DNA of 45,128 nucleotides from Occallatibacter sp. Its GTDB lineage: Bacteria; Acidobacteriota; Terriglobia; Terriglobales; Acidobacteriaceae. The notes under the pieces are model-generated. The model ran no database searches. It was not told the DNA's origin and saw only the letters and a program-made list of their open reading frames with translations. Below are positions 1-8,000 of the stretch, in pieces. Location: positions 1-45,128 of the forward strand of contig JARLFZ010000022.1 of NCBI GenBank assembly GCA_031296305.1, written 5' to 3'. The number at the start of each line of letters is the position of its first letter. Positions within the stretch are counted from its first letter, which is position 1. The position numbers and the translations under genes were made by a program.

Positions 1-193
1 CGATCCACGCCAGGTACACCAGCGAAGAAGAACCGGCGTCGCGCATCATCTCGCTGGGAATGAGAAAAATTCCGCTGCCGATCACGGTGCCGACCACAAT
101 GGCGACGGCTTGGCCAGCGCCCAGAACTCGGGGCAGGCCGGGGGAAGAACTTTCGCCGGAACCACTCTTCGAAGCGTGCAGAGATTTCTCCAT
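1..193 (-). CDS. Amino acid permease (APC family), N-terminal fragment
   Basis: Only the first 64 codons lie in the window; the gene runs off the left edge. Reading the minus strand from the ATG at 193 gives a hydrophilic N-terminus of about 25 residues (MEKSLHASKSGSGESS) followed by a first membrane helix carrying AIVVGTVIGSGIFLIPSEM. The GxxIGSGIF stretch is the substrate-binding unwound region of helix 1 in APC-superfamily amino acid transporters, so an inner-membrane amino acid/proton or exchange permease is likely. Substrate cannot be judged from this piece. It is transcribed away from the repeat-rich gap at 194-389. Confidence 0.75.
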   Translation of the reverse strand, partial: MEKSLHASKSGSGESSSPGLPRVLGAGQAVAIVVGTVIGSGIFLIPSEMMRDAGSSSLVYLAWI

Positions 194-299
194 TTGTGAT
201 TGCGAGAATAACAGGAAGCTGAAGCGGCAAGCTCGGCTGTCTCAGCAAGTCCTCGCCTCGGCGCCCATCGGTTGTATCAATATATACGCTTCAGCAAAA

Positions 300-350
300 T
301 GTAGCGCTGGCCTCCTGGCCGGCTGTAGCGCGGGCGTTCCCGCCCGCGCT
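300..350. repeat. Family A double-hairpin repeat, copy 1
   Basis: A 51-bp element made of two adjacent hairpins: a GCTGGCCTCCTGGCCGGC stem with CTCCTG at its centre, then GCGGGCGTTCCCGCCCGC, each preceded by TGTA. It matches 17874-17924 at 46 of 51 positions, and its first half is related to 4266-4314. It lies between the permease start and the 3' end of the VOC gene. It is not followed by a clear T-run, so it is better read as a dispersed repeat than as a simple terminator. Confidence 0.75.
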
Positions 351-389
351 CGTCCCGCAACGACTGCGAATTCAAACTTTCCGAACGCT

Positions 390-1370
390 CTACTCGTGCG
401 CCGGCGCCGGTGGCGGTGCGGTAGACGGCGGCACCGGTTTGCCGTCGGCGGTCTGCGCTTCCATCAGTTCCACGCGCGTTCCGTCTGGATCGTAGAGATT
501 CACCTGGCGCTTGCCGTTCTTCCCTGCCTGCACCGTGAGCGGCTTCGCATAACTCAGGTACGTTTTGTACGCGGGCCTCGCTTCCAACTCCGCGACCGCT
601 TTCTCGACATCGGGAACCACGAGCGAGACATGGTTCTTCCCCCCGAAGCCCGACGGCGTCTTGTCGTAAAGCATCAGCTCGATGTAATCCTTGCCTTCAG
701 GAACGCGCAGATTCACCCAGCTCAGTTGTTGTCCATTGCTGCTGCCGCGCCAGGTCTCCGTAAAGCCCAATACGCCCTCGTAAAAGGCCAGCGACTTGTC
801 CAGATTCCCCACCAGAAAACCCACGTGGTAGATCGCGTCGGCGATGCGCGTGGGCGGGAGAAACTTGCCCGCATCCTGCATTTCGATTCCCGTCGGCAGG
901 CTCTCGACGAATTCCACGAGCGTGCCGTCAGGATCCTTGATCTCGAAGGCGTAGTCGCCGGTGCGGGTCGTGCCGCCGTTGCCCGGCTTCACATCAAAAC
1001 CTTTCGAGCGCAGATAAGTCCGCATCTGCTCCGCGTTGCTCACGCTGAAGCAATAGTGGCTCATCATGCTGGGCGGCGACGGCGGCGCGTCGGTAAACAG
1101 CTCGATGTGCTGGTGATCGTTGATCTTGATGAAGGCGATGCGGATCTGATCCGTTCCCGGCTTGTTGAGCGTCGTGTACTCGTCGAAGCCCAGCAAATCG
1201 TGCCAGAACGCGATGGTCTTTGGCAGGTCGCTGACAAAATAGCCCACATGCGAGACGCCGGTGATTTGTGGCCGCTGCGGCGCGGCATCCTGCGCCGTCG
1301 AGAGCGAAGGGGCCAGCAGCAAAGCCGCAACCGGCAGCAGGAAAAAATGAAAATTTCGGGTCGGAAACAT
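390..1370 (-). CDS. Secreted VOC-family protein with two glyoxalase-like domains
   Basis: The 326-residue protein starts at the ATG at 1370 (MFPTRNFHFF). An in-frame upstream extension exists, but it would lack the exposed signal peptide and would overlap the divergent gene. Residues 1-27 form a Sec signal peptide ending STAQDAA. Two vicinal-oxygen-chelate repeats follow, at about 35-160 (begins ITGVSHVGYFVSDLPKTIAF) and 178-300 (begins IYHVGFLVGNLDKSLAFYEG). Each has the betaalphabetabetabeta pattern and ends in 'DPDGTLVEFVE' or 'DPDGTRVELME', where the metal-binding Glu usually sits. The tail is Pro/Ala-rich. The family includes glyoxalases, extradiol dioxygenases and resistance proteins, and the substrate here is unknown. 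Divergent from the transpeptidase at 1482. Confidence 0.85.
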   Translation of the reverse strand: MFPTRNFHFFLLPVAALLLAPSLSTAQDAAPQRPQITGVSHVGYFVSDLPKTIAFWHDLLGFDEYTTLNKPGTDQIRIAFIKINDHQHIELFTDAPPSPPSMMSHYCFSVSNAEQMRTYLRSKGFDVKPGNGGTTRTGDYAFEIKDPDGTLVEFVESLPTGIEMQDAGKFLPPTRIADAIYHVGFLVGNLDKSLAFYEGVLGFTETWRGSSNGQQLSWVNLRVPEGKDYIELMLYDKTPSGFGGKNHVSLVVPDVEKAVAELEARPAYKTYLSYAKPLTVQAGKNGKRQVNLYDPDGTRVELMEAQTADGKPVPPSTAPPPAPAHE

Positions 1371-1481
1371 GGGCGTCGCGGGTCCTTTTCGATGAAAGTC
1401 GGAGAACAGTCGTGCGTCGCCGCCGATTATACGCGGTCCGCTGCACTGAAAATTCTGGCGCAAATCGGTCATACTTCTCCT

Positions 1482-2393
1482 GTGCACGGAATCCTGCGTT
1501 CGCTTGCCCTTCTCGCGGTGTCCGGCGCTCTCGGCGCCTTCTGCCAAATGCCGGCGCCCGCCTGGCAACCGGCTGTCGACCGCGCTGTGCGCCAGTCGCC
1601 TGAGACGCGCATGCTCGTGGTTGACATCGCAAGCGGCCGTCTGCTGGCGTCGCATGACCTCGCGGACGCGGCGCGCACCGCGGCCGCGCCTGGCTCCACG
1701 CTGAAGCCCCTCGTTTTGTATGCGCTCATCCTCGCGGGGCGCTGGAATCCGGCAAACCGCGTGGCCTGCAATCGGCAACTCGTCGTGGCCGGCCATCGCC
1801 TCGCATGCACCCACCCGTCCGCGCCGCCCTTCGATGCACAGGAGGCGCTCACATGGTCGTGTAACAGCTACTTCGCCGCCGTGGCGCGCAGCTTGCAGCC
1901 CGGTGAGCTAGGCCGTCTCCTGCGCCCCACCGGATTGCTGGGAATCACCGGCCTTGCGTCTCAGGAGGCTGTTGCCGAATTTCGCGAGCCCAACTCCGCT
2001 GACTCTGAGCAGTTGGCTTTGCTTGGCGTCGACGGCGTGCGCGTCACCCCTCTCGAGTTGGCCGCGGCCTATCGCTGGCTCGCGCTCGAGCTTGCTGCGC
2101 ACTCCGATTCCGAGGCGGCGCAGATTGTGCGCGCAGGATTGCAGGACTCGGCCAGCTTCGGCATGGCGGACCAGGCCAGCTTGGGCGGCGTTGCCGTGCT
2201 GGGCAAGACTGGAACCGCCGAGGGCGCATCTTCACCCCGCACCCACGGCTGGTTTGTGGGCCTCGCGCCCGCGGAAAATCCTCAGGTGGTGATTGCTGTG
2301 TTTCTCCCCGCGGGCCGTGGCGCAGATGCCGCGCACGTAGCCGGCGAGGTGCTCGCCAACGCGCCAATCAACGCCAATAGGAAGCGGCCATGA
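1482..2393 (+). CDS. Small secreted penicillin-binding-like transpeptidase
   Basis: The reading frame is open from far upstream, but the protein proper begins at GTG 1482 (MHGILRSLALLAVSGALGAF). That gives 303 residues with a signal peptide and removes overlap with the divergent VOC gene. All three motifs of serine acyl-transferases are visible: S72-T-L-K75 (APGSTLKPLV), S126-C-N128 (WSCNSYF) and K242-T-G-T (GKTGTAEG). There is no transglycosylase or dimerisation domain, and it is much shorter than usual class B PBPs (about 550-700 aa), so it is a stand-alone transpeptidase-like domain acting in the periplasm. Its stop overlaps the next start as ATGA (2390-2393), which indicates translational coupling to the SpoIID protein. 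DD-transpeptidase, carboxypeptidase or non-peptidoglycan acyltransferase activity cannot be told apart from sequence. Confidence 0.8.
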   Translation: MHGILRSLALLAVSGALGAFCQMPAPAWQPAVDRAVRQSPETRMLVVDIASGRLLASHDLADAARTAAAPGSTLKPLVLYALILAGRWNPANRVACNRQLVVAGHRLACTHPSAPPFDAQEALTWSCNSYFAAVARSLQPGELGRLLRPTGLLGITGLASQEAVAEFREPNSADSEQLALLGVDGVRVTPLELAAAYRWLALELAAHSDSEAAQIVRAGLQDSASFGMADQASLGGVAVLGKTGTAEGASSPRTHGWFVGLAPAENPQVVIAVFLPAGRGADAAHVAGEVLANAPINANRKRP

Positions 2394-4249
2394 AGTGTGC
2401 CCGGCCCCGCAGAATACTCGATGCCCGATCCCAGTCGCGTTTTTTGCGCCGAGGATGCGAAGCTACGAAAACGCTTCGTCTTCTCACGAGCGTCTTCGTC
2501 GCGGCGTTGTTGTTTTGTTTCCTCAAGCCGGCTCCGACTCCGGTTGTCGCCGCAGATCAGCCGCCGGCCGCGCGGGAAACATTGCGCGTGGGCATGTGGA
2601 CCCTTTGGCATGATCACGACTTGACGCTCACGCCTACGGGGCCGAAGGAATTCACATTGCTTCAGACCTGCGAGCGGTGCGCCGCGGAAGTGCTACACGC
2701 ACCGGCGACGATTCACGCGCAAAAGGACGGCTTGAACTTCTCCACCGCCGGCAAAACGGTTTCGTCGCGCGAAATTCGGTTGAGCGGGCCGGTCACGCTC
2801 ACTGCGCACGGCGAAACTGTAACTTTGCATGACCCTGTCGACCTCACCGCGCATGCGGGCGTGCTGGTCATCGTGGTCACGCTGCCGGTTGAGAATTATG
2901 TGGAGCGCGTGGTTGCGAGCGAGAGCGGCCCTGGCGACAGTCTTGAGTCGCTAAAAGCGCTCGCCATCGTGGTTCGCAGCTTTGCGTTGCATGAGGCGCA
3001 CGGCCACGCCGACTACGATCTGTGCGATTCCACGCACTGCCAACTATTGCATTGGAGCGGCAGCGGCGATCGCAGAGGAGCGGCCCATGCGGCCACGCTG
3101 GCCACGGCGGGCGAAACGCTGTGGTTTCACGGTCAACGCGCTCTTGCTTACTTCGGCAAGGATTGCGGCGGCCGCACGGCTTCTCCCGATGAGATTTGGC
3201 CGCGCGCGAAACTGCTTCCCTATCTGCCTTCGCAGCCCGATCCATTCTGCACGCGGCAGGGCGCGCGCGAGTGGGCTCCGCAGATCACGCGTTCCGATTT
3301 GACCGCAGCTCTTGCCGCGCATGGGTTGGCAAAACCCGGCTGGCAGAATCTGAGCGTGGCGCGGCGCGGAGCATCAGGGCGCGCCGTCACCTTGCAGCTC
3401 GACCACACTGAGATTTCCGCCGAGGATTTCCAGTTGGCCGTTGGCGAATCGCTGGGCTGGAACAAGGTTCCCAGCACCTGGTTTGAAGTGAGCCGCCAGG
3501 GAGATACGTTCGCCTTTCATGGACGCGGCTGGGGACACGGTGTTGGCCTATGTCAAAAGGGCGCGGCGGCAATGGCGGCGCAGGGCCGCACCACGCGCGA
3601 AATTCTCGCGCAGTATTTTCCCGGCGCGGAGGCCGCCGACGAATCCACGGGACGCGCGTGGCAAAGCTTCGCCGGCGATGGATTTGTTTTGGAATCACTC
3701 GATGGCGGCGACGCTGGGTTCTTGCCCGATCTCAATCGCGCGCGGGCTGAGGCGTCGGGGCGTTCCGGCTTGCATGCTTCCACGCCGTTCACTGTGCGCG
3801 CCTTCCCGTCCACACCCGCCTTTCGTCAGGCCACGCTCGCGGCGGGCTGGGTCGCTGCGTTCACTGAAGGCAATTGGATCGGCGCGCAACCATTGCGCAC
3901 TTTGGCTGCGCGACAACTTCTGGCCGACACCATGCGCCACGAATTTCTGCACGCGCTAGTGGAGCGTGAAGCTGGATCGAAGGCTCCGCTCTGGCTGCGT
4001 GAAGGCTTGGTGGAAGCGTGGAGCGAAGCCGCCCCAACAAAGACGCCCTCCGCCAGGCCTAAGCTCACCGTCGACCAAATCAACGCGGCTCTCGCGCACT
4101 CTGCAAGCGAAGACGAGTCCGAAGCCGCGCATCGCGCCGCCGCGTGGTATGCCGCGCAACTCCTCGCCCGCTACGGCCGCGCGCAGGTGCTGGATTGGTT
4201 GCGCTCAGATGTTCCCGCCAGCGTCGTTGTTGCTCTCGGGCAGCGGTAG
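2390..4249 (+). CDS. SpoIID/LytB-domain protein with C-terminal HExxH peptidase-like domain
   Basis: 619 residues. A basic N-terminus and hydrophobic segment (about 28-50) suggest a signal peptide or anchor. The SpoIID/LytB core spans about 65-415: PVENYVERVVASESGPGD, then LKALAIVVRSFAL, the DYDLCDSTHCQ block, and GRGWGHGVGLCQKGAAAMA near 380-395. SpoIID proteins act on or bind denuded peptidoglycan glycan strands. The C-terminal part carries H517-E-F-L-H521 and, 17 residues later, WLREGLVE with E538. This is the zinc-ligand layout of peptidase-MA-like gluzincins, so a metallopeptidase domain appears fused to SpoIID. It is translated with the upstream transpeptidase (ATGA overlap). Its last 45 bp overlap the convergent membrane-protein gene. 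Whether the metalloprotease is active is unknown. Confidence 0.85.
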   Translation: MKCARPRRILDARSQSRFLRRGCEATKTLRLLTSVFVAALLFCFLKPAPTPVVAADQPPAARETLRVGMWTLWHDHDLTLTPTGPKEFTLLQTCERCAAEVLHAPATIHAQKDGLNFSTAGKTVSSREIRLSGPVTLTAHGETVTLHDPVDLTAHAGVLVIVVTLPVENYVERVVASESGPGDSLESLKALAIVVRSFALHEAHGHADYDLCDSTHCQLLHWSGSGDRRGAAHAATLATAGETLWFHGQRALAYFGKDCGGRTASPDEIWPRAKLLPYLPSQPDPFCTRQGAREWAPQITRSDLTAALAAHGLAKPGWQNLSVARRGASGRAVTLQLDHTEISAEDFQLAVGESLGWNKVPSTWFEVSRQGDTFAFHGRGWGHGVGLCQKGAAAMAAQGRTTREILAQYFPGAEAADESTGRAWQSFAGDGFVLESLDGGDAGFLPDLNRARAEASGRSGLHASTPFTVRAFPSTPAFRQATLAAGWVAAFTEGNWIGAQPLRTLAARQLLADTMRHEFLHALVEREAGSKAPLWLREGLVEAWSEAAPTKTPSARPKLTVDQINAALAHSASEDESEAAHRAAAWYAAQLLARYGRAQVLDWLRSDVPASVVVALGQR

Positions 4250-5095
4250 CTTGACGGGCCGAACCGTACCGCCGGTCTCCTGACCGGCTGTACTGAGGGC
4301 CTCCTGGCCCTCAGAGACCGCACCGGGCTTCGAATTCCCGGTAGTCGCACATTCGCGAGGATCGCGAGTCAGCAGCACCGCGGCCCACGCCAGCAGCAGA
4401 ACCCAGCTCGCCATTGCGAGCAGAAACGCTCCGGCCAGCTTCAGGCTCACGGCCCACACCTGGTGCGTGACGCTTCCATGCGGCTCGCCGTTGAAGAAAT
4501 AGCTCGGCAGCAGTACGCCCACCAGCGCCGCAATCACTGCGCCGACCCACCACCGCCAGTTCAGCAACGTGCGCAGCAGTTTTCGCCACGGCAGCCGCCA
4601 GCCCCACTCGGCCGAAGCCAGCGCGTGCGGAATCACCTTCGCGGGCACGACGATCCAGCGGAAGATCCACTCCAGAACGCTGAGCCAGGTTGAAATGTGC
4701 TCGAAAGTGAAGAACTTTGCCCGCGCGTGGGCCGACGCGCGCGAGTTCAGATAACTCGCCCACTGCGGAATCTGATCGTCGCACCAGTCCAGGATGGACC
4801 ACGCAACCCAGACCACCGCGGCCCAGAACAAAAGCGTGAGCGCGCCCCACGCGAAGCGCACGCGGCGGTCGTCTTGACCAATGAGACTCCGCATGGTTCC
4901 GGCCTCGAGCACGAGTGCGGCGGCCAGCATCAATAATGGGATGAAAAACGTGAGCCCCACCTGCCACACGTGTTTTTCGGGTACGCGCGTCCACGCCACT
5001 CCTGCCATCACAATCAACAGCGTCGCCCAGAACTGGGCTGCAATCCATCCCAGGCTCGCGCGCAGGCGCTTTAACAGATCGTTCAATGCGTTCAT
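4205..5095 (-). CDS. Polytopic membrane protein, last gene of the macroglobulin operon
   Basis: 296 residues, family not recognised. Hydrophobic segments are visible near residues 15-35, 45-65, 80-103, 150-165, 185-203 and 218-245, with Trp-rich helices (RWWVGAVIAALVG). The ATG at 5095 overlaps the TGA of the alpha-2-macroglobulin gene as ATGA, so the two are coupled. The hydrophilic C-terminal tail (about residues 250-296) is partly encoded by a family A repeat at 4266-4314, which gives the segment SEGQEALSTAGQETGG. The tail may therefore be a late acquisition. The 3' end overlaps the convergent SpoIID gene by 45 bp. A role with the macroglobulin at the inner membrane is inferred only from coupling. 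Confidence 0.75.
   Translation of the reverse strand: MNALNDLLKRLRASLGWIAAQFWATLLIVMAGVAWTRVPEKHVWQVGLTFFIPLLMLAAALVLEAGTMRSLIGQDDRRVRFAWGALTLLFWAAVVWVAWSILDWCDDQIPQWASYLNSRASAHARAKFFTFEHISTWLSVLEWIFRWIVVPAKVIPHALASAEWGWRLPWRKLLRTLLNWRWWVGAVIAALVGVLLPSYFFNGEPHGSVTHQVWAVSLKLAGAFLLAMASWVLLLAWAAVLLTRDPRECATTGNSKPGAVSEGQEALSTAGQETGGTVRPVKLPLPESNNDAGGNI
4266..4314. repeat. Family A double-hairpin repeat, copy 2, inside coding sequence
   Basis: The first hairpin, GCCGGTCTCCTGACCGGC (4271-4288), is identical to that of the copy at 17874. The second differs in sequence, CTGAGGGCCTCCTGGCCCTCAG, but keeps the TGTA spacer and a CTCCTG loop. The whole element lies within the 3' end of the minus-strand membrane protein gene, just beyond the stop of the convergent SpoIID gene. 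Confidence 0.7.
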
Positions 5096-8000
5096 GGCTG
5101 CACCTCCAGCGTGGCGGGATCGGTAGTGGTCTCAATATTGGGCTGGTACATGGGTCCGGCATCGGCCGGGCTGATTTGGAATTTGCCGGGATTGTCCACC
5201 TTCAGCAGGTAAACGTACTCGCGGCGCACGGAAAAGTCGCTGTTGAAAAACGCCGCGCGGTCGTCGTGGAATTCCTTGCGCGTAAAGAAGTCGGCCCACC
5301 AATCGGGCTTGTGGTTGATGGTGTAGAGCCCGCTCTCCGGCAGGAACTCCGCGCCCGCAGGAATCGGATCCTCGGCCAGAAGATACTTCCAGTTCGACCC
5401 GCCCAGCGCCAGCCGCACTGCGATCATGTCGCCCACGTGCACGGGGCCATTGAGTGGAACCAGGTCGTAAGTGATCGGATCGGTCGGCTTGTCCTGGCGC
5501 TTTTGCAACAGGTAGTAGTCGCGCGTGATGTTGAGCGACAGCTGGCCCTGCTGGAAGGACCTGCGGTCGGCAGACCACCAACTGTTTTCCGTTGACCAAT
5601 AGGTGATCCCGTTGCCGCTCTTGCGAATCGTCACCTGTCCGCCGTTGCCAGACTGCGCCGCGGGCACCTTGATCTGCCAGGGCGCGGCAAACGCGTCGCC
5701 CGCACCGAAATGCCGCTTACCCACGCTTGCGCCGTTCACCAGCACCTCGACGTCAGACGTGTTGGCGAGTTCGCCGCTCAGCGCCAGGTAATCGGTCAGT
5801 CCCTGGATCACCATTGACGTCTGCTTGGTCGAGTACCAGTAGTCGCCGTCGCGATGCTCGGCAAGCCACCGCGCCGCTTTCGGCATGAGCCCGCTCGATC
5901 GATCTTCGACGAGCAGTAATTTCAGCGCGAAGGCCGTCGTCTCCGGCGAGGTATCGTCCCAGAAGTCGAGCAGGCCATCGTACGTGCCTACCCAATACGC
6001 ATCAACATCTGTCGCGTGCGCTTTCTTCTCGAGCAGATCTGCGGCCTGTTTCGCGCGGCTATCGTTCGCCGCCGCCAGCGCCAGCCCGGTCAGCGCCAGG
6101 CCCTCGTCGCTCAGCTTGTCGCGGCTCGACCATGCTTTGTCGAGCGCGTCTTTTGGCGCTCCGCTTGTCGTGGCCAGCGCGTACACCGCGTACGCGCGCA
6201 GATCGGGAATCATGTCGGGATGCGCGTTGAGCATCGAAGTGAGCCACGCTTGGGCCTTCCCCATCCGCTGATCGTCGACGGTGTAACCTGCGGCTTTGGC
6301 CTGCCCAAGTCCGCTCACCACGTACGCGGTCATGAAGACCATGCTCTGGTCGTCGGGCCACCAGCCCCAGCCGCCGTCGTCGTGCTGGAAGCTGTAAAGC
6401 CGCTCCAGACCTGCCTGCACTTCGTCGTCCAGCGTCTTGCGATCAATGGGCGATTTCAAATGCAATTTATCCACGGCCTGCGCCACGATTAAGTCGGGCA
6501 GGAAGCTCGACATGGTCTGCTCCGTGCAGCCCCACGGATAACTCGTCAAATAATCGAGCGCGTCAAAGACAGTGCCTGCAACCGACGGCGCGATCGTGAT
6601 CGTGAGCCCGCGCGAGTTCACGTCGGTTCCCGCCGGGTAGTTGTATGCCCACTGGTTCTGCCCCGCGCCGGAAAAGACTACGCCCGCGCCCGCAGCCCGC
6701 TGCTTCACGCCGAACGGCAGAACCGGCAGCGTCATTTCCAGTGCATCCGACTCCTCGTTGGTCAGCGCCTTGGCCGTGAACGTAGCGTTGCCGGTTTTCT
6801 GGGCCTTCACGCGCCAGTCCACGTAGCTTTCGCCCTTGGCGGGAATGGTCACCTTCTGCGTTTGTCCGCTGATAACATCCACTCCGCTCACGTCGAGCGC
6901 AAAGGTGACGTCCTTCGACGTCGCCAGATAGTTGTGCGCGATTACGCGCATCACCGTCTCGTCGCCCTGGCGGAAGAAGCGCGGCGCAGCCAATCTGACG
7001 ATCAGGTTCTTGCGCACCAGCACCCGCGTCACCGCTCCGCCGGCTTTGCCGTCATCCGTCATGGCGCGAATCGTGGTGCGCCACGTGGTCAACGCATCGG
7101 GGAAGTTGAACTGCACTTGCGCATGGCCGTCTGCGCCGGTACGCACATCGGCGTTCCAATAGGCCGTGTCGGGAAACGCCTTTCGGACCTTCGGCACCAC
7201 AAGGTCCGATCCCGGTTTCACCTGCGCCATGCGCGGATGGTAGAGGCCGGCCAATCCTGCCAGCGTGGGGCTCTTGGTTCCCGCTTCGCCTTCGAAATAA
7301 AACTCGAACGAGGTTTGCGGTTCGAGATAGACCTCGCGCTTGGGATAGAACGAGGCCACGATGTCGCCTGTGGTATCGGGCCGCACCGAGTAAAGCGCCT
7401 CGTCCACAACGCCGAAACTCAGATCGGCTTGCACCGGTTTGCCCGCGGCGTCCACTGCCTTCACGTCGAAGCTGGCTTTGTCTCCCGGTTCGTATAGGGT
7501 TTTCGCCGGCGTCGCGGTAATCGTCAGCGTGCGCTCCGTAAGCGGAACCTTCAGGCTCTTTTGCGCCGTCACGATCTGGTCGTTGTGCACGATGATGGCG
7601 GAGACGACGAGATTGGGCTGCGCCTGTTGCGTAATCGGCACATCGAAAGCAAGGCTCGTGCCCGTCGCATGCAACACGCGCTGCGATTGCACGCTGTCGC
7701 CCTCGGCCGTTACCACCGCCCACGACTCGTCGAGGCCGGTCACGAGGAGCAGGTGCGCGACGTCGCCCACCTGGTAGGTCTTTTTATCCGCTACGATTTG
7801 CGCTTGTGCGTTTTCCTGGTAGTACGCGCCCGCGCCGTTCCAGATCCACACCCACGTCTGGCCCTGCACCGTGCGTTTCTCCGGCGTCTCGGCGCTGGCC
7901 GTGACCTGAAAATCTCCACTTCCGCCCAGCGGCAGATCTACCAGTACCGTTCCATCGGCGCCGGTCGTGGCGTCCTTGCTGGCCACGGGCGTCTTGCTGC

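Noticed and set aside
60..1481. Long upstream extension of the plus-strand transpeptidase reading frame (about 470 residues).
   Set aside because: It runs antisense through the VOC gene and a repeat, is Arg-rich without any domain, and the transpeptidase signal peptide begins at 1482.
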